Positions 15,381 to 18,073 of a stretch of DNA of 18,073 nucleotides are shown here, piece by piece. Source of the stretch: Candidatus Nealsoniibacteriota bacterium (lineage in GTDB: Bacteria > Patescibacteriota > Minisyncoccia > Minisyncoccales > PWPS01); assembly GCA_003557065.1 (NCBI GenBank), contig PWPS01000064.1, positions 1 through 18,073 on the forward strand, written 5' to 3'. The number at the start of each line of letters is the position of its first letter. Position 1 is the stretch's first letter. A program made the position numbers and the translations under genes. The notes below the pieces were generated by a model, which saw only the letters and a list, made by a program, of their open reading frames with translations, searched no databases and was not told the DNA's origin.

Positions 15381-15469
15381 TTTAAATTTTTAAAGACCAG
15401 CTCTGTATTATTTATAAAACTTTTTGCCGCTTTTGTCAACCTATAACCTTCTTTAATTCTTTTAAACAT
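15380..15469 (-). pseudogene. Possible remnant of the N-terminus of a DUF6159-like membrane protein
   Basis: From ATG 15469 the minus strand reads MFKRIKEGYRLTKAAKSF and continues INNTELVFKNLK. This resembles the conserved beginning of DUF6159-type multi-pass membrane proteins (M-F-x-R-I-x-x-G-x-x-L-x-K ... L), but no transmembrane part follows. The frame runs on out of phase into the SPFH gene and stops at 15287. I see it as a decayed fragment or a short leader peptide at most. The call rests on remembered family consensus only. Confidence 0.25.
15411..15439 (-). promoter_or_regulatory. Near-consensus sigma-70-type promoter of the SPFH gene
   Basis: On the minus strand a perfect -35, TTGACA (15439-15434), is followed by a 17-base spacer and TATAAA (15416-15411). 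Transcription would start near 15404, giving a leader of about 38 bases that contains the Shine-Dalgarno. The same bases are also readable as a coding-like stretch (see the entry for 15380-15469), so chance similarity cannot be excluded. Confidence 0.65.
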
Positions 15470-15549
15470 CCATTCATTTTTCCAATCAGCTCCCACAAAA
15501 CTATTCAATTTATCACCTTGTCACCTTTCCTTTTATATTATCTTTCATT

Positions 15550-15560
15550 TATGATAAAAT
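15550..15560 (+). promoter_or_regulatory. Predicted extended -10 element upstream of the PrgI-family gene
   Basis: TATGATAAAAT carries an extended TG and a -10 TAAAAT (15555-15560). The expected start site is near 15567, leaving a leader of about 13 bases without a Shine-Dalgarno. No good -35 stands at 16-18 bases upstream. A promoter is needed here because the gene upstream is on the other strand. The 213-base gap 15367-15579 holds this element, the SPFH promoter and the possible fragment; I see nothing else in it. Confidence 0.55.
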
Positions 15561-15579
15561 ATTTGTAACTTCTTTTGTT

Positions 15580-15990
15580 ATGCGATATAAAATACCAAGA
15601 TACATAGATTACGAAGCTAGAATTTTTGGTCCGGCTAATTTTAAGCAATTTATATTCCTTCTGGGAGGAATGATAACCATCGGACTTTTGTGGGTTATCA
15701 CGGACACTCTTTTTGTTTTTTTTCTTCTTTCATTTATAGTTGCAGCAATAACCATCGCGTTGGCATTCGGAAAAATAAACGGGCAACCGATGATAATAAT
15801 GATCGGTAAATTTATAAGTTTTCGTCTATCCGGATCGAAAACTTACTTCTGGAAAAAGAAAGAAATTCAACCCAAAGTGATTCAAAGGAAAGAAATTCAA
15901 GAAGAAAAAGATTCTGATCAAAGGGAAGTTCCCATATCGAAAGGTAGAGGAAAATTGGATCATATCTCAAAAAAAATAGAAACATCTTAA
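15580..15990 (+). CDS. PrgI-family type IV secretion membrane protein
   Basis: The 136-residue product has the PrgI layout: a short N-terminal strand region MRYKIPRYIDYEARIFGP with a conserved T/K-x-F lead-in, two adjacent transmembrane helices (about residues 22-41 and 44-65) and a basic tail from about residue 80. PrgI proteins (named from plasmid pCF10) sit in the membrane beside VirB4 in Gram-positive-type and CPR type IV secretion systems, in a position compared with VirB3. The gene heads a tight plus-strand unit whose next gene begins at the base after its stop. The tail is longer than in many family members and rich in Lys, Glu and Gln. The start follows an extended -10 promoter without a Shine-Dalgarno. 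Confidence 0.85.
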   Translation: MRYKIPRYIDYEARIFGPANFKQFIFLLGGMITIGLLWVITDTLFVFFLLSFIVAAITIALAFGKINGQPMIIMIGKFISFRLSGSKTYFWKKKEIQPKVIQRKEIQEEKDSDQREVPISKGRGKLDHISKKIETS

Positions 15991-16593
15991 ATGCCTCAAC
16001 AAAGTACACAGGATTTCTTGCAAATGGATCAAATTAGAGAAGGGATTATTATTTTAAAAAATAAATCCCTAAGGGGAGTCTTGATGGTCTCTTCAATTAA
16101 TTTGGCCTTAAAGTCGTCGGACGAACAAACCGCTATAATTAACCAATTTCAGTCTTTTCTGAATTCTCTTGATTTTACCTGTCAAATAATTGTTCAATCT
16201 AAAAAAGTTAATTTGACCGGTTATATCGATATGATAAAAGAGTGGGAAAAAAATCAGGAAAATGAACTCTTGAAGCATCAGACCGAAAGCTACCGAAAAT
16301 TCATAAAAGATTTTATAGATAAAGAATCGATATTGACTAAAAAGTTTTTTGTCGTTGTCCCATACGCCTTTCACGAAATACCGGGATCAAAACTAACCGA
16401 AGAAAACTTTAGAAGGCTTAAAAGGCAACTTATGCAAAGAATGGAATTCGTAGCTTTGGGATTAAGGCGTTGTGGGCTTCAATCCGCCCCGTTGACAAGC
16501 TCGGAGTTGATAGAGTTATTTTGGATCATTCACCATCCAAAAGAATCCGAGACGGGCTATTATCCCGAATTCCCGGAAGAATTAATTAATTAA
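15991..16593 (+). CDS. TraC-like protein resembling a stand-alone VirB4 N-terminal domain
   Basis: The 200-residue protein has no signal peptide or membrane helix. It starts with a Gln-rich end and IREGIIILKNKSLRGVLMVS, then a long helix, the strand FTCQIIVQSKKVNL, a charged helical segment (about 85-115) and KKFFVVVPYAFHE. Its order of strands and helices is that of the TraC/CagE-type N-terminal domain that precedes the ATPase domain of VirB4. The Walker motifs are absent. It lies directly between the PrgI-family gene and VirB4, with zero bases to the former and three to the latter, a layout common in CPR clusters. It probably works as a cytoplasmic partner of VirB4 and PrgI at the membrane. 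An ATP-binding role is not supported. Confidence 0.75.
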   Translation: MPQQSTQDFLQMDQIREGIIILKNKSLRGVLMVSSINLALKSSDEQTAIINQFQSFLNSLDFTCQIIVQSKKVNLTGYIDMIKEWEKNQENELLKHQTESYRKFIKDFIDKESILTKKFFVVVPYAFHEIPGSKLTEENFRRLKRQLMQRMEFVALGLRRCGLQSAPLTSSELIELFWIIHHPKESETGYYPEFPEELIN

Positions 16594-16596
16594 AAG

Positions 16597-18073
16597 ATGA
16601 TAGATGACATAAAAAAGAAAATTGACCAACTCTTGGGGTTGGATCGCCAAGTTTCAACAACGGAGCCATCTACTCTGACAATAAAGGATGTTGTTGCTCC
16701 TTCTTATATAGAAGAACAACAAAACCATCTTAAGTTCGGTGAAAAAATGGCTCGTTCTTTCTTCGTTTTTTCTTATCCTCACTATCTTACAAGTGGTTGG
16801 CTTTCTCCGATAATTAATCTTGATGCTCAAATGAATATTTCATTTTTTGTTCATCCGGTCGATACGGGAGAAACTTTGAAACAACTGAGAAAAAAAATAA
16901 CTGAAGTTCAGGCTCAAATGAGCGAAAATCAAGAAAAAGGATTGATTAGAGATCCAATATTGGAGACCGCATATGTGGACTTGGAAGAGTTAAGAGATAA
17001 ACTACAATCCGCTGAAGAAAGGATGTTCAAATTCGGTCTCTATATAACGATCTACGGAAATGATGAAAGTGACTTGTCCGATATAGAGAATAATTTAAGA
17101 TCCATATTCGAATCAAAGGTGGTCTATATTAAGCCGGCTCTATTTCAACAAAAAGAAGGATTCATAAGCACATCTCCGTATGCCTTGGATAAACTGGAAA
17201 CACACACCAGAATGAATACCAGGCCACTATCAAGTATCTTCCCTTTCATATCAGCTGATCTGAGCTCGAACGAGGGAATTTTATACGGTATAAATATGCA
17301 TAATAGATCCTTGGTTTTATTTGATCGCTTCACTTTGGAAAACCCGAACCAAGTTGTTTTCGGTACCTCCGGTTCGGGAAAATCTTATTTGGTTAAACTA
17401 CAAACCATCAGATCTCTGATGGCCGGTACCGACGTAATAATAATAGACCCGGATAATGAATATAAAACTTTAGCCGAAGAGGTCGGTGGTAGATTTTTTA
17501 ATATTTCTTTAGGATCGGATAGTCATATTAATCCACTCGATATTCGACCTCCCGATGATCATGAAAGTGCCGATGATGCCATAAGAACCAATGTTATAAA
17601 CTTGGTGGGTTTTATGAGAATGATGCTGGGAGGACTTTCCAATGAAGAGGATGCCATGATGGATCAAGCACTGAAAGAAACTTACGCGGCCAAGGATATT
17701 ACCGCCGAAAGTGATCCTTCAACATGGGATCAAAAAGTTCCTCTTCTATCCGATCTGGAACAAGTTCTTGAATCAATGGAGGGTACCAACTCTCTCTTGG
17801 TGAGATTAAGAAGATTTACAAGAGGGGCATACTCTCAATTTTTCAACCAATATTCCAATGTTTCCACGGAAAATAATCTAACCGTTTTCGGAATAAGAGA
17901 TCTTGAAGACGAGTTGAGACCAATGGCGATGTTTATGATTATGCGCTTCATATGGAAAGTTATAACTCAAAGCACCAAAAGAAGAATTTTAGTGGTAGAT
18001 GAAGCCTGGTGGATGATGCAAAATGAAGACGGAGCATCTTTTCTTTTCGGATTGGTAAAAAGATCAAGAAAAT
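16597..18073 (+). CDS. virB4: VirB4/TraC-type secretion ATPase (3' truncated by window)
   Basis: The frame opens at ATG 16597 and is still open at the window end (492 codons seen). The N-terminal part (about residues 30-235) is a TraC/CagE-like domain with a coiled coil near 105-145. The ATPase domain carries Walker A GTSGSGKS (256-263), the following strand VIIIDPDNEY and Walker B ILVVDEAWW (464-472, Asp468 and Glu469). The remaining arginine and glutamine motifs should lie past the edge. VirB4 proteins are cytoplasmic AAA+ motors at the inner membrane that power pilus assembly and substrate transfer. The preceding gene ends three bases upstream; the spacer has no good Shine-Dalgarno. This gene identifies the locus as a type IV secretion-like system rather than a type IV pilus. 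Confidence 0.93.
   Translation, partial: MIDDIKKKIDQLLGLDRQVSTTEPSTLTIKDVVAPSYIEEQQNHLKFGEKMARSFFVFSYPHYLTSGWLSPIINLDAQMNISFFVHPVDTGETLKQLRKKITEVQAQMSENQEKGLIRDPILETAYVDLEELRDKLQSAEERMFKFGLYITIYGNDESDLSDIENNLRSIFESKVVYIKPALFQQKEGFISTSPYALDKLETHTRMNTRPLSSIFPFISADLSSNEGILYGINMHNRSLVLFDRFTLENPNQVVFGTSGSGKSYLVKLQTIRSLMAGTDVIIIDPDNEYKTLAEEVGGRFFNISLGSDSHINPLDIRPPDDHESADDAIRTNVINLVGFMRMMLGGLSNEEDAMMDQALKETYAAKDITAESDPSTWDQKVPLLSDLEQVLESMEGTNSLLVRLRRFTRGAYSQFFNQYSNVSTENNLTVFGIRDLEDELRPMAMFMIMRFIWKVITQSTKRRILVVDEAWWMMQNEDGASFLFGLVKRSRK

Noticed and set aside
15518..15539. TTGTCA with TATATT as a promoter of the PrgI-family gene
   Set aside because: The spacer is only 10 bases; the extended -10 at 15550-15560 is a better candidate.
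1..18073. CRISPR array, tRNA, rRNA, insertion sequence or integrase
   Set aside because: I saw no regularly spaced repeats, no tRNA-like cloverleaf and no transposase or recombinase motifs in any frame.

Overview
The window reads as a chromosomal locus of an AT-rich, streamlined bacterium. It is most likely a member of the Candidate Phyla Radiation (Patescibacteria, Parcubacteria-like). Three things point there: a VirB6-like protein, a PrgI-family protein, a TraC-like protein and a VirB4 ATPase arranged as in CPR type IV secretion-like clusters; very large Cys-rich or Fn3-like surface proteins; and almost no Shine-Dalgarno sequences in front of tightly packed genes. TGA is not read through inside any gene, so the standard bacterial code fits. 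This taxonomic placement is inferred from content, not from a marker gene.

Region 1 (1-1805): the 3' end of one leucine-rich-repeat protein, then a complete LRR surface protein (signal anchor, InlB-like B-repeat, about eight plant-type LRRs, Cys-rich tail). Region 2 (1799-6169): a 1197-residue secreted protein built of Fn3-like repeats and ending in a two-helix hairpin that resembles a VirB2/TrbC pilin, then a small anchored PsbP/Mog1-like protein. Region 3 (6156-11100): three tandem paralogs. Each starts with a signal peptide, a near-invariant METNWPDSPAGASL block and a VirB2-like hairpin, and continues into a Cys-containing ectodomain of about 230 to 660 residues. Region 4 (11104-13994): a polytopic VirB6-like channel protein with a long helical tail, then a small gene broken by an in-frame TAA and closed by a strong terminator.

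Region 5 (13996-15579): a stand-alone SPFH gene on the minus strand, with its own near-consensus promoter and the only strong Shine-Dalgarno in the window. It separates the VirB6 half of the cluster from the ATPase half. Region 6 (15580 to the end): PrgI-like protein, TraC-like N-terminal-domain protein and a VirB4 ATPase that runs off the window.

Together the genes look like a cell-envelope machine: VirB4 (motor), PrgI and VirB6 (inner-membrane platform), and several VirB2-like subunits carrying unusually large extracellular parts, next to LRR and Fn3-like adhesin-type proteins. No relaxase, coupling protein or outer-membrane core is visible here. An attachment or host-interaction role, or DNA uptake, is therefore as plausible as conjugation. 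The most unusual element is the family of VirB2-like hairpins used as membrane modules for giant ectodomains, three at the N-terminus and one at the C-terminus.
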